Positions 8,293 through 20,545 are shown, numbered from the stretch's first letter. The stretch: 64,000 nt of DNA from Phreatobacter sp. (GCF_016793595.1 NZ_JAEULY010000003.1:163407-227406); one strand, 5' to 3'. A program made the numbers and translations. The notes: a model not told the origin generated them from the sequence alone.

Positions 8293-9210
8293 ATGGACGT
8301 GCATCGCATGACCGAGCCCCTCCGCCCCGAACAGCGCCTCGCCTACACGGCCTCCATCGACCGGCCGCGCATCGCATTGCCGGACGGCAAGCTGCTGGCG
8401 ATCTGGCCGGTGGTGAATGTCGAGAACTGGCGGATCGACAACCCGATGCCCCGGCAGGTGCTGGTGGCGCCGACCGGCGCCAGCCTCCAGCCGGACATCG
8501 CCAACTGGGCCTGGCACGAATACGGCATGCGCGTCGGCTTCTGGCGTTTCGCGGAAGCCTTCGCCAAACACGGCATCCGCCCGACCCTGTCGATCAACGG
8601 CTCCGTCGCCGTCGATTATCCACGCATCGCGGGTGCGGCGCGCGATGCCGGTTGGGAATTCATGGGCCATGGCTGGCATCAGGTGCCAACCCATCGCATC
8701 GAGGATCAGGCGGCGATGATCCGCCGGACGGTGGAGACGCTCTCCGCCTTCTCCGGCGAGCCGGTGGTCGGCTGGCTGGGGCCGGGCCTCACAGAAACTC
8801 TGGAGACCGCCGACCACCTCGCTGCCGCCGGCATCCGCTACATCGCGGACTGGGTGGTCGATGACCTGCCGGCGCGGCTGAAGACGACAGCGGGCGAGGT
8901 GCTGACCATGCCCTACTCGGTCGAGCTCAACGACATCCCTGTCATCATGATCCAGCACCACGGGGCCGACGAATTCCTGAACCGGACTCTGGCGCAGGCC
9001 GACCGGCTGATCGCCGAGGCGCGGAGTGAAGGCCCGCTCGGCGGCGCGAAGGTGCTGTCCTTCGCCATCCACCCCTACATCATGGGCGTGCCGCACCGGA
9101 TCGCGGTTCTCGAGACGTTGCTTGCCGAACTGGCCTCACGCCCGGAGATCGCCTTCATGCAGGGCCGCGAGATCATGGACTGGTATCTTGGCTCAGGCGA
9201 TCCGACCTGA
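8293..9210 (+). CDS. Polysaccharide deacetylase family protein, PuuE-like
   Basis: A 305-residue member of the NodB/CE4 deacetylase superfamily, closest in look to the PuuE-type (cofactor-independent allantoinase) and related amidohydrolytic subgroup. Visible landmarks are WRFAEAFAKHGIRPTLSINGS, MGHGWHQVPTHRI (metal or active-site histidines), WLGPGLTETLETADHLAAAG and SFAIHPYIMGVPHRI. It has no signal peptide, which favours a cytoplasmic small-molecule substrate over cell-wall glycan. The position as last gene of the transporter and allophanate operon suggests it opens or deformylates an imported nitrogen compound. The substrate is inferred only. Confidence 0.82.
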   Translation: MDVHRMTEPLRPEQRLAYTASIDRPRIALPDGKLLAIWPVVNVENWRIDNPMPRQVLVAPTGASLQPDIANWAWHEYGMRVGFWRFAEAFAKHGIRPTLSINGSVAVDYPRIAGAARDAGWEFMGHGWHQVPTHRIEDQAAMIRRTVETLSAFSGEPVVGWLGPGLTETLETADHLAAAGIRYIADWVVDDLPARLKTTAGEVLTMPYSVELNDIPVIMIQHHGADEFLNRTLAQADRLIAEARSEGPLGGAKVLSFAIHPYIMGVPHRIAVLETLLAELASRPEIAFMQGREIMDWYLGSGDPT

Positions 9211-9729
9211 TCAGGTGGCCGCCAGCGGCTGGGCCAGCACCAGCGCCCAGAATACCCGGTAGCGCGAACCCGGCCGATAGCCGGTGGCGATGCCGATGCG
9301 GGTGACGTCCGGATTCAGCATGTTGGCGCGGTGCGGCGGCGAATCCCGCCAGCCGGAAAAGGCTTCGGCGAGAGTCATATAACCGGCCGAATTGTTCTCC
9401 ACCGCCGCGCCATGGCGGAAGCCGGCGCCGGCGAGCCGCGTCGCCAGCGGCCCCGACCGGACACCAACCTGATCGGCCCCGCTCATGGCATTGGCCTGCG
9501 CCTCCGCCACCCGCATCAGCACGGGATCGACCGCGACGAGGCCGCGGCCGTTGTTGCGGCGATAACCGGAGATCATCTCGGCGGCCATGGGGGCGTCGAC
9601 GCGCGCGCCGGCCTGCGCGAGATTGCGGTAGAAGCTCGGCTGCGACGGCTGCACCGGCGGCGAGGAACAGCCCGCCAGCAGAAGCCACGACCCGCCACCG
9701 ACGAGCAGCGCCCGTCGCGGCGGAAACAT
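9211..9729 (-). CDS. CAP/SCP-domain lipoprotein
   Basis: A 172-residue secreted protein. ATG 9729 is chosen because an AAGGA site lies about eight bases upstream and it produces a compact lipoprotein signal ending in LLLAGC (lipidated Cys near residue 21). ATG 9759 is the alternative. The rest is a CAP/SCP-like (PF00188) domain: NNGRGLVAVDPVLMRVAEAQANAM, then FSGWRDSPPHRANMLNPDVTRIGIA and a C-terminal YRVFWALVLAQP strand. Bacterial CAP proteins are extracytoplasmic with poorly defined function. It converges with the deacetylase gene. Confidence 0.85.
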   Translation of the reverse strand: MFPPRRALLVGGGSWLLLAGCSSPPVQPSQPSFYRNLAQAGARVDAPMAAEMISGYRRNNGRGLVAVDPVLMRVAEAQANAMSGADQVGVRSGPLATRLAGAGFRHGAAVENNSAGYMTLAEAFSGWRDSPPHRANMLNPDVTRIGIATGYRPGSRYRVFWALVLAQPLAAT

Positions 9730-9894
9730 GGCGAAATCCTTCAGCGCGCGTTCAGCCATCGAACCGTTACCTCGTCCCGGGACACTCACCCACCAGACGC
9801 ACAGATGCGCGTCAATGGTTAAGCAAAGCTGTCAACGTTCTTTCAACTCTATGGTGATTGAACCGGCGGCAAAGGATTGGGACTGGACGGGATC

Positions 9895-10158
9895 ATGCCC
9901 TGGTATCGTTGTGAAGCGCGCGGTGAACCGGCTCTTGCCGCCGGCTCGGAATTTGCCGCCACGAGGTTCGTCGAGGCCGACGCGGCCGAGACGGCGGCGC
10001 TCACCGTCCGCAAGAGCCTCGGCCGCGAACTCGTCCGCCAGGGTATCTGCCCGCTGAAGGCCGAAGGTCTCGTCTCGGTCGCCGCCGTCCGCCGCATCGA
10101 TGAAGAGGACGTGCCGGGCATCGTGGCGCCGGACATCGTCTGGATGGCGCGCGCCTGA
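9895..10158 (+). CDS. Small hypothetical protein
   Basis: An 87-residue open frame starting at ATG 9895 after a GGACGGG stretch; the longer frame from 9877 has no better start. The protein begins MPWYRCEARGE and has a central segment rich in Ala and Glu (AADAAETAALTVRKS is approximate), with no membrane segment. Codon choice is like that of the neighbours, and no opposing frame looks better. The family is not recognised and no function can be given. Confidence 0.5.
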   Translation: MPWYRCEARGEPALAAGSEFAATRFVEADAAETAALTVRKSLGRELVRQGICPLKAEGLVSVAAVRRIDEEDVPGIVAPDIVWMARA

Positions 10159-10222
10159 CCCATTGGCCAGGCGAAGCAGTTCCAACCTGCGCGGAAGATG
10201 CGAGAGCCGAAAAGCGGGACGC

Positions 10223-10978
10223 CTACTGCGCCTGCGCCATCGCGGCGCCGATGATCGCGCCGGGCCGGCGCATCGTTCCCGCCTGGATCAGCACGACCAC
10301 GCGTTCGCATTCCGCACCGACGAGGTCGCGCTTGGAGACCGTGAAGGTCCGGGCCGCGCCGCTCCACTCGCCGAGGCTGGCATGGGCGCGCACGACATTG
10401 CGATAAGTCACCGTCTGGCCGCGATTCTCGCCGCGGCTGATATCCACCGGCTGACGCGATGAAACGCCCAGCAAGGTGACGGTCGCGGGATTGTCGGGAC
10501 CGACGAAGGGATTGGTCTGCTCGGGCAGCCGGACCGTGACGCTGTCGCCGTTGACCGAAACATTGACCGGCACCGCCAGCACGCCGACATGGCCCGTCGT
10601 CTGGGTGACCGACCGCTCGACCGCGACGCGGTCGGAGCCGATGGCATGGCCCATGCCGTTGACGATCATCTGCGGCGTGTAGACCTGACGGTCGCCGCGG
10701 ACATAGGCATAGGCTTTCTGCCGCTTGGCGTGGAACGGGTTGGCGAGCGTGTCGCGCCAGCCGAGATAGTCCCAGTAGTCGACCGCGAAGGTCAGCGCGA
10801 TCACGTCGGGCCGGTCGGCAAGGTCGGCAAGATAGCGGTCGGCGGGCGGACAGGACGAGCAGCCCTGGCTGGTGAACAGTTCCAGCACGGCGCGCGGACG
10901 CTCCGTCGCGACCGCAGCCCCCGACGCGAGGGAGACGATCGCCAGAAGCAGACCGCCGCATGCCTTGCCGAAGACCAT
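10223..10978 (-). CDS. DUF1223 thioredoxin-like periplasmic protein
   Basis: A 251-residue exported protein of family DUF1223. From ATG 10978 there is a clear Sec signal (GLLLAIVSLASGAAVAT), then the family hallmark ELFTSQGCSSCPPAD, a CxxC-bearing thioredoxin-like motif. DYWDYLGWRDTLANP and YTPQMIVNG are also family-typical. The function is unknown; a periplasmic redox or cytochrome-related role is often suggested from its frequent position beside aconitase and ccm genes, as here. A GTG at 11005 would add nine residues before the signal and is less likely. Confidence 0.88.
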   Translation of the reverse strand: MVFGKACGGLLLAIVSLASGAAVATERPRAVLELFTSQGCSSCPPADRYLADLADRPDVIALTFAVDYWDYLGWRDTLANPFHAKRQKAYAYVRGDRQVYTPQMIVNGMGHAIGSDRVAVERSVTQTTGHVGVLAVPVNVSVNGDSVTVRLPEQTNPFVGPDNPATVTLLGVSSRQPVDISRGENRGQTVTYRNVVRAHASLGEWSGAARTFTVSKRDLVGAECERVVVLIQAGTMRRPGAIIGAAMAQAQ

Positions 10979-11147
10979 CGGATTCCGCCCCGATCTCAAT
11001 TCCACCCAAGCTTATCTGCGGTCGTTCTAGTCTCGCGGCAACCGCCAAGGCTACTCACGGTTGGGTGAAAATCACGCAAGTCGGCGTGAAACTCAATCGA
11101 TTGCAGAATGCGGTCCCGCATGTGCCTGCCCGCTGGCCGGGCGACTT

Positions 11148-11174
11148 CCGCGCGGCGAATGCAACGCCGCGCGG
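11148..11174 (-). terminator. Strong hairpin downstream of aconitase
   Basis: A perfect ten-pair stem (11148-11157 with 11165-11174) encloses a seven-base loop, 18 bases past the acnA stop. There is no U-run after it on either strand, so it may be a processing or stabilising hairpin, not a canonical intrinsic terminator. Confidence 0.45.
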
Positions 11175-11192
11175 CAAGACCGGAACAGGGCC

Positions 11193-13877
<2,685 letters not shown>

Positions 13878-14060
13878 GTGGCGATGATCCCCTCGAAAAG
13901 CGGAGGCCGACATCGCGCCCAAGGCGGGCGAAGTCAAATGACGCAGAAGGCGCGGCGGCCGATCGCGCGCGTTATAGAGGGATTCCAATCAACCCGCCAT
14001 ATGGCTGAAACCCGTTATGGCCCCTTCGCAGATCACCCTTTCGTCGCGTAAGAAGCTCGC

Positions 14061-14663
14061 ATGCTGCGCCTCGTCGCCACCGACCTGACCTGCCGGCGCG
14101 GTGGCCGCACCGTGTTCCATGGGCTGTCCTTCGCCGCCTCCGGGGGCGAGGCTGTTCAGGTCACGGGGCCGAACGGCTCGGGCAAATCGAGCCTTCTGCG
14201 TCTCGTCGCAGGGCTGGTGCCCGCCGATGAGGGGACTGTCGCGCTGGAGGGCGGCGATCCCGAAGCGACAATCGGCGAGCAGGCGCATTATTGCGGCCAT
14301 CAGGACGCGTTCAAGCCGTCCCTGACGCTCGCCGAGAACCTCGATTTCTGGACCGCCTTCCTCGGCGGGGACGGCGAAGCGCGACCCGCGCTCGCCCGCC
14401 TCGGCCTCGACCATCTCGCCGACCTGCCGGCGGGCTATCTCTCCGCCGGCCAGCGGCGGCGGCTGGCTCTCGCGCGGCTGCTCACGGTGAAGCGCCCGCT
14501 CTGGCTGCTGGACGAGCCGACCGCGGCGCTCGACGCGGCAAGCCAGAAGCTGCTGGCCGTCATCATGGCGGAGCATGTCGGCGGCGGCGGCGTGCTGCTG
14601 GCCGCCACCCACATGCCCCTCGGCATTGCCGCGCGCGAGCTCGCGCTCGGGGACACCCCGTGA
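14061..14663 (+). CDS. ccmA: Heme exporter ATP-binding protein CcmA
   Basis: A 200-residue ABC ATPase of the CcmA type, working with CcmB (and normally CcmC/D) in cytochrome c maturation to release holo-CcmE. Walker A is GPNGSGKSS near residue 36. The YCGHQDAFKPSLTLAENLDFW stretch is characteristic of CcmA, and the signature is a shortened LSAGQRRR. Walker B is LWLLDEPTAALD. It diverges from acnA. The stop overlaps the GTG start of ccmB (GTGA), so the two are translationally coupled. Confidence 0.93.
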   Translation: MLRLVATDLTCRRGGRTVFHGLSFAASGGEAVQVTGPNGSGKSSLLRLVAGLVPADEGTVALEGGDPEATIGEQAHYCGHQDAFKPSLTLAENLDFWTAFLGGDGEARPALARLGLDHLADLPAGYLSAGQRRRLALARLLTVKRPLWLLDEPTAALDAASQKLLAVIMAEHVGGGGVLLAATHMPLGIAARELALGDTP

Positions 14664-15331
14664 GCAGCCCGCTCGCGGCCCTGTTCCTGCGCGACATCAG
14701 GCTCGCCGTCCGCGTCGGCGGCGGAGCGATGACCGGCATCGTCTTTTTCCTCGCCGTCGTCACCATCGTTCCCTTCGGCGTCGGGCCGGACATGAATCTG
14801 CTGGCGCGCATCGGCCCCGCGATCCTGTGGGTCGGCGCGCTGCTCGCCACCCTGCTTGGCCTCGACCGGTTGTTCCAGGCCGATGCCGATGACGGCTCGC
14901 TCGACCTCCTGATGATGGGCCAGACGCCCTTGCCGCTGGTCGTGCTCGCCAAGGCCACGGCGCACTGGATCGCCACCGGCCTGCCGCTGGTGATCGCCGC
15001 TCCCGTGCTCGGCCTCCTCGTCAATGTGCCGCCCGAGGCGCTCGGCGTCGTGGCGCTGACCCTCGCCGTCGGCACGCCGGCGCTCAGCCTCATCGGCGCG
15101 GTCGGCGCGGCGCTGGCGGTCAGCCTGCGGCGCGGCGGGCTGCTCATGGCGATCCTGGTCTTGCCTCTGACCATTCCAGTGCTCATCTTCGGTGTCGCGG
15201 CGACGACCGCCGGCATGGTCGGGCCGCTGCCCTTCGGCCAGCCCTTCGTGGTCCTGCTCGCCCTGTCGCTGTTCGCCTGCGTGCTCGGGCCCATCGCCGC
15301 TGCGGCAGCCTTGCGCTTCGGTCTCGAATAG
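14660..15331 (+). CDS. ccmB: Heme exporter permease CcmB
   Basis: A 223-residue integral membrane protein with about six helices. It starts at GTG 14660, overlapping the ccmA stop by four bases. Family signatures include FFLAVVTIVPFGVGPD, ILWVGALLATLLGLDRLFQAD and GSLDLLMMGQTPLPL. It pairs with CcmA in the type I cytochrome c maturation system. The next genes are not ccmC, ccmD and ccmG as in many relatives but a J-domain protein, so the rest of the system must be encoded elsewhere. Confidence 0.93.
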   Translation: MSSPLAALFLRDIRLAVRVGGGAMTGIVFFLAVVTIVPFGVGPDMNLLARIGPAILWVGALLATLLGLDRLFQADADDGSLDLLMMGQTPLPLVVLAKATAHWIATGLPLVIAAPVLGLLVNVPPEALGVVALTLAVGTPALSLIGAVGAALAVSLRRGGLLMAILVLPLTIPVLIFGVAATTAGMVGPLPFGQPFVVLLALSLFACVLGPIAAAAALRFGLE

Positions 15332-15406
15332 CGCCGCAGCGACCGTTTCGTCTTGTCCCGTTAACCGCGGGCCCCCATAATTGCCGACTCCATTCGAACC
15401 CGACCG

Positions 15407-16051
15407 ATGAAGCCCCATTCGCCCTATTTCGATCGCATCCGCGTCAAGCCCGAGGACGACCGCCGCGCCGCCGCGCGCCCGGGCGTGCGCGTGTGCTCGC
15501 ATGCGGGCTGCAAATGCGAGGCGACCCATCGCGCGCCGCTCGGCCGCGATCGGGAGGGCCAGTTCGTCTGGTTCTGCCTCGACCACGTGCGCGAATACAA
15601 TGCGGGCTACAATTACTTCGCCGGCATGAACGACGCGGCGGTCGCGGCCTATCAGAAAGATGCGATCACCGGCCACCGTCCCACCTGGAACATGGGCGTC
15701 AACGCCTGGAACAAAGACGGCCGGCGCGAAGGCGCCGACTCCCACGCCGAAACCCGTTTCGACCCGCGCAAGGCGCGCGATCCCTTCGGCATGTTCGAGG
15801 GCGCCGAGTGGCGGCACGCGAGCGAGCGCGCGGCCGAGCCCGAGGGCCGGATGATCCGCAATGCCGAGCGCAAGGCGCTCGACACGCTGAATCTCGACAT
15901 CCATGCAACCGCCGTCGAGATCAAGGCGCGGTTCAAGGAGCTCGCCAAGCGGCATCATCCCGACGCCAACGGCGGCGACCGCTCGCGCGAGGACAAGCTG
16001 CGCGAGATCATTCAGGCCTATAACTACCTGAAATCCGTCGGCTTCTGCTGA
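15407..16051 (+). CDS. J-domain (DnaJ-like) protein
   Basis: A 214-residue protein with a C-terminal J domain (about residues 150-212) carrying the HPD tripeptide in AKRHHPDANGG, needed to stimulate an Hsp70. The N-terminal half has a cysteine and histidine cluster (VCSHAGCKCEATHRAP and FCLDHVREYN) that could bind zinc. It lacks the glycine-rich and CxxCxGxG regions of true DnaJ. In Rhizobiales this protein sits directly upstream of cobS, as here, 157 bases before it. Whether it assists cobaltochelatase assembly is unknown. Confidence 0.88.
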   Translation: MKPHSPYFDRIRVKPEDDRRAAARPGVRVCSHAGCKCEATHRAPLGRDREGQFVWFCLDHVREYNAGYNYFAGMNDAAVAAYQKDAITGHRPTWNMGVNAWNKDGRREGADSHAETRFDPRKARDPFGMFEGAEWRHASERAAEPEGRMIRNAERKALDTLNLDIHATAVEIKARFKELAKRHHPDANGGDRSREDKLREIIQAYNYLKSVGFC

Positions 16052-16208
16052 GACAACACGACCGTATCGCTGATCGCGCCCATCAGAAAAGCGAATGGCT
16101 TTCCCGCAAAGGGCACCCTTCCGGGCGCGCGCTGCGATCTGGTAAGGTTGCTTCGATCACATCAAGACGTGGCTCGCCGCGCCCGTCGCGGCATCGGAGG
16201 TTTCTTTC

Positions 16209-17198
16209 GTGACAGTGCAGGCTGAAAAAGTGTCCGGCCTCCCGGATACCACCCTTTCCGTGCGCAAGGTGTTCGGAATCGATTCGGACATGACCGTCCC
16301 GGCCTATTCCCAAGGCGGCGACCATGTGCCCGACCTCGATTCGGACTACCTGTTCGACAAGGCGACGACGCTGGCGATCCTCGCCGGCTTCGCCTTCAAC
16401 CGTCGCGTGATGGTCTCCGGCTATCACGGCACCGGCAAGTCGACCCATATCGAGCAGGTCGCCGCGCGCCTCAACTGGCCGTGCATCCGCGTCAACCTCG
16501 ACAGCCACGTCTCGCGTATCGATCTCGTCGGCAAGGACGCGATCGTGCTGAAGGACGGCAAGCAGGTCACCGAGTTCCGCGACGGCATCCTGCCCTGGGC
16601 CTATCAGCACAATGTCGCGCTCTGCTTCGACGAATATGACGCCGGCCGCCCGGACGTGATGTTCGTCATCCAGCGCGTACTGGAATCCTCCGGCCGCCTC
16701 ACGCTGCTCGACCAGAGCCGCGTGATCCGCCCGCATGCCGCCTTCCGCCTGTTCGCGACCGCCAACACGGTCGGCCTCGGCGACACGACCGGCCTCTATC
16801 ACGGCACGCAGCAGATCAACCAGGCGCAGATGGACCGCTGGTCCATCGTCACCACGCTGAACTATCTGCCGCACGACAACGAGGTCGGCATCATCCTCGC
16901 CAAGGCGAAGAACTTCGCCAAGACGGCCGAGGGCCGCGACCAGGTCAACAAGATGGTGCGCGTGGCGGACCTCACCCGCAACGCCTTCATGAACGGCGAC
17001 CTGTCGACCGTCATGTCGCCGCGCACGGTGCTGACCTGGGCCGAGAACGCCGACATCTTCAAGGATATCGGCTTCGCCTTCCGCCTCACCTTCCTGAACA
17101 AGTGCGACGAACTGGAGCGGACGCTGGTCGCCGAGTTCTACCAGCGCTGCTTCGGGCAGGAACTGCCGGAGAGCGCCGTCAACGTGGCGCTGAGCTGA
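16209..17198 (+). CDS. cobS: Aerobic cobaltochelatase subunit CobS
   Basis: A 329-residue AAA+ ATPase. With CobT it forms the chaperone-like part of the CobNST complex, which inserts cobalt into hydrogenobyrinic a,c-diamide in aerobic B12 synthesis. Walker A is GYHGTGKST near residue 77, Walker B is LCFDEYDAG, and sensor segments include [14 protein letters not shown]. The start is GTG 16209, preceded by GGAGG at 16196-16200. cobT follows after an inserted acetyltransferase gene. No cobalamin riboswitch was seen in the 157-base upstream gap. Confidence 0.95.
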   Translation: MTVQAEKVSGLPDTTLSVRKVFGIDSDMTVPAYSQGGDHVPDLDSDYLFDKATTLAILAGFAFNRRVMVSGYHGTGKSTHIEQVAARLNWPCIRVNLDSHVSRIDLVGKDAIVLKDGKQVTEFRDGILPWAYQHNVALCFDEYDAGRPDVMFVIQRVLESSGRLTLLDQSRVIRPHAAFRLFATANTVGLGDTTGLYHGTQQINQAQMDRWSIVTTLNYLPHDNEVGIILAKAKNFAKTAEGRDQVNKMVRVADLTRNAFMNGDLSTVMSPRTVLTWAENADIFKDIGFAFRLTFLNKCDELERTLVAEFYQRCFGQELPESAVNVALS

Positions 17199-17208
17199 TC
17201 GGGGCGCC

Positions 17209-17622
17209 ATGGTTGAGGTTCGCGTCGAGCCAACCTACGGCGCCGCGAAGAAGTTCATCGCGGCGGGGCTCGAGGATTTCAACCGCAGGCATATGAACGC
17301 GGGCACACCGAAGTCCTTCGCCGTCACGGCGTTGGACGAGGGCGCTGCCCGTGGCGGCGTGATGGTCGAGGGCGTGGGTGCCTGGATGTACCTGACCCTC
17401 CTCTGGGTCGAGGAGGGTTTTCGCCGCCGAGGATTTGGCACCTCGCTGCTTCAGAAGGCGGAGCTGGAAGCAAAGGAGCGTGGCGCCATGGGGCTTCTGG
17501 TGGACACTTTCTCCTTTCAGGCGCCCGATTTTTACAGGAAGCACGGCTACTCGGCTTACGGGCAGATCGCGGATTTCCCTCAGGCCGGAATGGTCTGGCA
17601 TCGGTTCAAGAAGACGCTATGA
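17209..17622 (+). CDS. GNAT family N-acetyltransferase, between cobS and cobT
   Basis: A 137-residue protein with the GNAT fold. The acetyl-CoA loop is visible as [18 protein letters not shown] (R/Q-x-x-G-x-G/A), preceded by the MYLTLLWV strand and followed by [17 protein letters not shown]. It starts ten bases after the cobS stop, and its last four bases overlap the cobT start (ATGA), so it must be co-translated with cobT. Its acceptor is unknown. Most cobS-cobT pairs lack this gene, so it may be a recent insertion. A role in modifying a cobaltochelatase subunit is speculation. Confidence 0.88.
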   Translation: MVEVRVEPTYGAAKKFIAAGLEDFNRRHMNAGTPKSFAVTALDEGAARGGVMVEGVGAWMYLTLLWVEEGFRRRGFGTSLLQKAELEAKERGAMGLLVDTFSFQAPDFYRKHGYSAYGQIADFPQAGMVWHRFKKTL

Positions 17623-19523
17623 CGACGTCAAATTCCAAGGCCAAGCCGAATACCAAGGAAAGCCCGACCGAACCCTTCAAGCGGTCGGTCGCCTCCTGCA
17701 TGCGCGCCATCGCCCGGCGCGATCTCGAAGTCACCTATGCCGCGGACAAGCCGGGCCTTGCCGGCGACAAGGCGCGCCTGCCCGAGCCGCCGCGCAAACT
17801 GGCGCCGCGCGACGCCGCCATCGTGCGCGGCCATGGCGACGCCATGGCGCTCAGGCTCGCGGTCCACAACGCCAAGATCCACCGCTCCGTTCTGCCGGAC
17901 GGCCAGCAGGCCCGCGCCGTGTTCGAGGCGGTCGAGAATGCCCGCATCGAGGCCATCGGCTCGAACCGCATGGCCGGCGTCGCCAAGAACCTCACCGCCC
18001 GGCTGGAAGACCACTACCACCGCATGGGCAAATACGAGGACATCACCGACAAGGCCGATGCGCCGATCGAGGACGCCCTCGCGCTGATGGTGCGCGAGCG
18101 CCTGACCGGCCAGAAGGCGCCGGCCGAGGCCGCCAGGATCGTCGATCTCTGGCGCGACACGATCGAGGCCAAGGCGGGGAAGAATCTCGAGAATCTCGTC
18201 GGACTCGAAAACGATCAGCGCGCCTTCGGCAAGGCCGTGCGCGATCTCCTGACCTCGCTCGACATGGGCGACGAGCAGGGCCGCTCGGACGATGAGGACA
18301 ATCAGGACGACGCCGACAGCCAGGAGCAGGAAAGCCCAGAATCCGGCGAGAGCCCGGACAGCCAGGACGAGGAATCCTCCGAAGGCATGCAGATGGAGGA
18401 CGCCGAGGAGATGGCCGACGAGTCGCCCGACGGCGCTCAGGAAGCCTCCGACGCGGAAACCGCCGAACTGCCCGACGAGAACGATCTCGGCGATGCCGAG
18501 GACGCCTCCGAACCGTGGCGGCCGAAATCGCAGGGCAACGAGCGCAAGGGTCCGGACTACAAGCCCTTCACGCCGAAGTTCGACGAGATCATCGACGCGC
18601 CCGACCTCTGCGACGCCGAGGAACTGGACCGGCTGCGCGCCTATCTCGACAAGCAGCTCGCCCATCTCGGCCCGGTGGTCGCGCGCCTCGCCAACCGGCT
18701 CCAGCGCCGCCTGATGGCGCAGCAGAACCGCTCGTGGAACTTCGACCTCGAGGAGGGCATCCTCGACCCCGCCCGCCTGCCGCGCGTCATCATGGACCCG
18801 ATGGCGGCGCTCTCCTTCAAGCAGGAAAGCGACACCAAGTTCCGCGATACCGTGGTGACGCTGCTGCTCGACAATTCCGGCTCCATGCGCGGCCGGCCGA
18901 TCACGGTCGCCGCCACCTGCGCCGACATTCTCGCACGCACGCTGGAGCGCTGCGGCGTCAAGGTCGAAATCCTCGGCTTCACGACGCGCGCCTGGAAGGG
19001 CGGGCAGGCCCGCGAATTCTGGCTGCAGAACGGCAAGCCGGCCAATCCCGGCCGCCTCAATGACCTCCGCCACATCATCTACAAGGCGGCGGACGCGCCC
19101 TGGCGGCGCGCGCGCAAGAATCTCGGCCTGATGATGCGCGAGGGCCTGCTCAAGGAGAACATCGACGGCGAGGCGCTCGACTGGGCGCACAAGCGCCTGC
19201 TCGGCCGCTCCGAGCAGCGCAAGATCCTGATGATGATCTCGGACGGCGCGCCGGTCGACGATTCCACCCTGTCGGTGAACCCCGGCAATTATCTGGAACG
19301 GCACCTGCGCTGGGTCATCGAGGAGATCGAGACCCGCTCGCCGGTCGAACTCATCGCCATCGGCATCGGCCACGACGTGACGCGCTACTACCGCCGCGCC
19401 GTGACCATCGTGGATGCCGAGGAACTCGGCGGAGCCATGACCGAGAAGCTCGCGGAACTGTTCGACGAGAACGCGCCGGAGGGTGGCCACGCGCCGCAGC
19501 CGGTCCGCCGCAAGGTCGCCTGA
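17619..19523 (+). CDS. cobT: Aerobic cobaltochelatase subunit CobT
   Basis: A 634-residue partner of CobS with standard CobT organisation: an N-terminal helical region, a long acidic Asp/Glu/Ser-rich linker (about residues 215-300) and a C-terminal von Willebrand A domain. The metal-binding MIDAS motif DNSGS starts at Asp418. FTTRAWKGG and [14 protein letters not shown] are further VWA landmarks. The VWA domain contacts the CobN/CobS assembly during cobalt insertion. The start overlaps the acetyltransferase gene and the stop shares one base with the next ATG, so at least four genes appear translationally linked. Confidence 0.95.
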   Translation: MTTSNSKAKPNTKESPTEPFKRSVASCMRAIARRDLEVTYAADKPGLAGDKARLPEPPRKLAPRDAAIVRGHGDAMALRLAVHNAKIHRSVLPDGQQARAVFEAVENARIEAIGSNRMAGVAKNLTARLEDHYHRMGKYEDITDKADAPIEDALALMVRERLTGQKAPAEAARIVDLWRDTIEAKAGKNLENLVGLENDQRAFGKAVRDLLTSLDMGDEQGRSDDEDNQDDADSQEQESPESGESPDSQDEESSEGMQMEDAEEMADESPDGAQEASDAETAELPDENDLGDAEDASEPWRPKSQGNERKGPDYKPFTPKFDEIIDAPDLCDAEELDRLRAYLDKQLAHLGPVVARLANRLQRRLMAQQNRSWNFDLEEGILDPARLPRVIMDPMAALSFKQESDTKFRDTVVTLLLDNSGSMRGRPITVAATCADILARTLERCGVKVEILGFTTRAWKGGQAREFWLQNGKPANPGRLNDLRHIIYKAADAPWRRARKNLGLMMREGLLKENIDGEALDWAHKRLLGRSEQRKILMMISDGAPVDDSTLSVNPGNYLERHLRWVIEEIETRSPVELIAIGIGHDVTRYYRRAVTIVDAEELGGAMTEKLAELFDENAPEGGHAPQPVRRKVA

Positions 19524-20545
19524 TGGACCGACGCAGGGTGCTGGGCCTCGCGGGCGGCCTCGCCGCTGCGGGCGCTATGCCTCATCTGGCTGTCGCGCAG
19601 CAGCGCGGCGTGCCGGCGGCGGCCGACATCGTCGTCCGCTCGTTCCCGATCAATGCCTTCATGCCGTCCGACAACGGCAAGACACGCTTCGGCCAGCTCG
19701 AATTCCGCGGCGGGCTCGAACTGCAGTCGGATCACGCCGCTTTTGGCGGCTTTTCCTCGATCCGCATGGACGCGGCGGGCCAAAGGCTCACCGCGATCAG
19801 CGACAAGGGCCAGTGGCTCACCGCGCATGTCGACACGGAAGGAGCGAAGCTGTCCGGCCTGTCGCAGGCGCGCATGGCGCCGATCCTCGGCCCCAACGGC
19901 CGGCCGCTCGCGTCCACCGGCAACTGGGATACGGAATCGCTCTGGATCGAGGGCGGCACGGCCTGGATCGGCGTCGAGCGCACCCACCGTATCTTCCGTT
20001 TCGACACGTTCGGCCGCGACGGGCTCAATGCACGCGGCGCGCCGATCCCCGTGCCGATGGGCAATAACCGCCTGCCGTCGAACCGGGGCATCGAGGCACT
20101 CGGCATCCTGCCCCGCCCCTCGCCGCTGGCCGGAACGCTGCTCGCCGTCTCGGAGCGCGGCCTCAATGCCTCAGGCGACATCCGCGCCTTCCTGATCGGC
20201 CGGGGCGATCCCGCCGAGGTCTTCGTCAAGCGCACCAACGATTTTGACGTCACCGACCTCGCCTTCCTCCCGAATGGCGACCTTTTGCTGCTGGAGCGCT
20301 GGTTCTCCGCCTGGCGCGGCGTCGCCTTCCGCATCCGCCGCATCGATCTCGCGGCGATCCGGGCGGGCGCGACGGTGGACGGCCCGATCGTCATGTCGGC
20401 GGACATGACCGGCCAGATCGACAATATGGAAGGGCTCGCCACCCACCGGAACGCCGAGGGCGAGACGATCCTGACCGTCGTCTCCGACAACAACTTCTCC
20501 TTCCTCCAGCGCACGCTGCTGCTGCAATTCGCCTGGAAGGGCTGA
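19523..20545 (+). CDS. Esterase-like activity of phytase family protein, Tat signal
   Basis: A 340-residue exported protein. The N-terminus has a twin-arginine signal (RRRVLGLAGG) with an Ala-rich stretch ending at AVAQQ. The body resembles the phytase-like beta-propeller family annotated as esterase-like activity of phytase: GGFSSIRMDAAGQRLTAISDKGQW, TESLWIEGGTAWIGVERTHRI, LPSNRGIEALG and DMTGQIDNMEGLA. The biochemical activity is not settled. Its position directly after cobT and before rpmF is common in Rhizobiales. ATG 19523 shares its A with the cobT TGA. Confidence 0.85.
   Translation: MDRRRVLGLAGGLAAAGAMPHLAVAQQRGVPAAADIVVRSFPINAFMPSDNGKTRFGQLEFRGGLELQSDHAAFGGFSSIRMDAAGQRLTAISDKGQWLTAHVDTEGAKLSGLSQARMAPILGPNGRPLASTGNWDTESLWIEGGTAWIGVERTHRIFRFDTFGRDGLNARGAPIPVPMGNNRLPSNRGIEALGILPRPSPLAGTLLAVSERGLNASGDIRAFLIGRGDPAEVFVKRTNDFDVTDLAFLPNGDLLLLERWFSAWRGVAFRIRRIDLAAIRAGATVDGPIVMSADMTGQIDNMEGLATHRNAEGETILTVVSDNNFSFLQRTLLLQFAWKG

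Noticed and set aside
16052..16208. Possible cobalamin riboswitch ahead of cobS
   Set aside because: The gap is 157 bases and I could not see the conserved B12-box or the expected multi-helix fold.
17628..19490. A 620-codon frame opposite cobT
   Set aside because: Antisense to a clear CobT with VWA and acidic regions; the product is low-complexity and lacks any motif.
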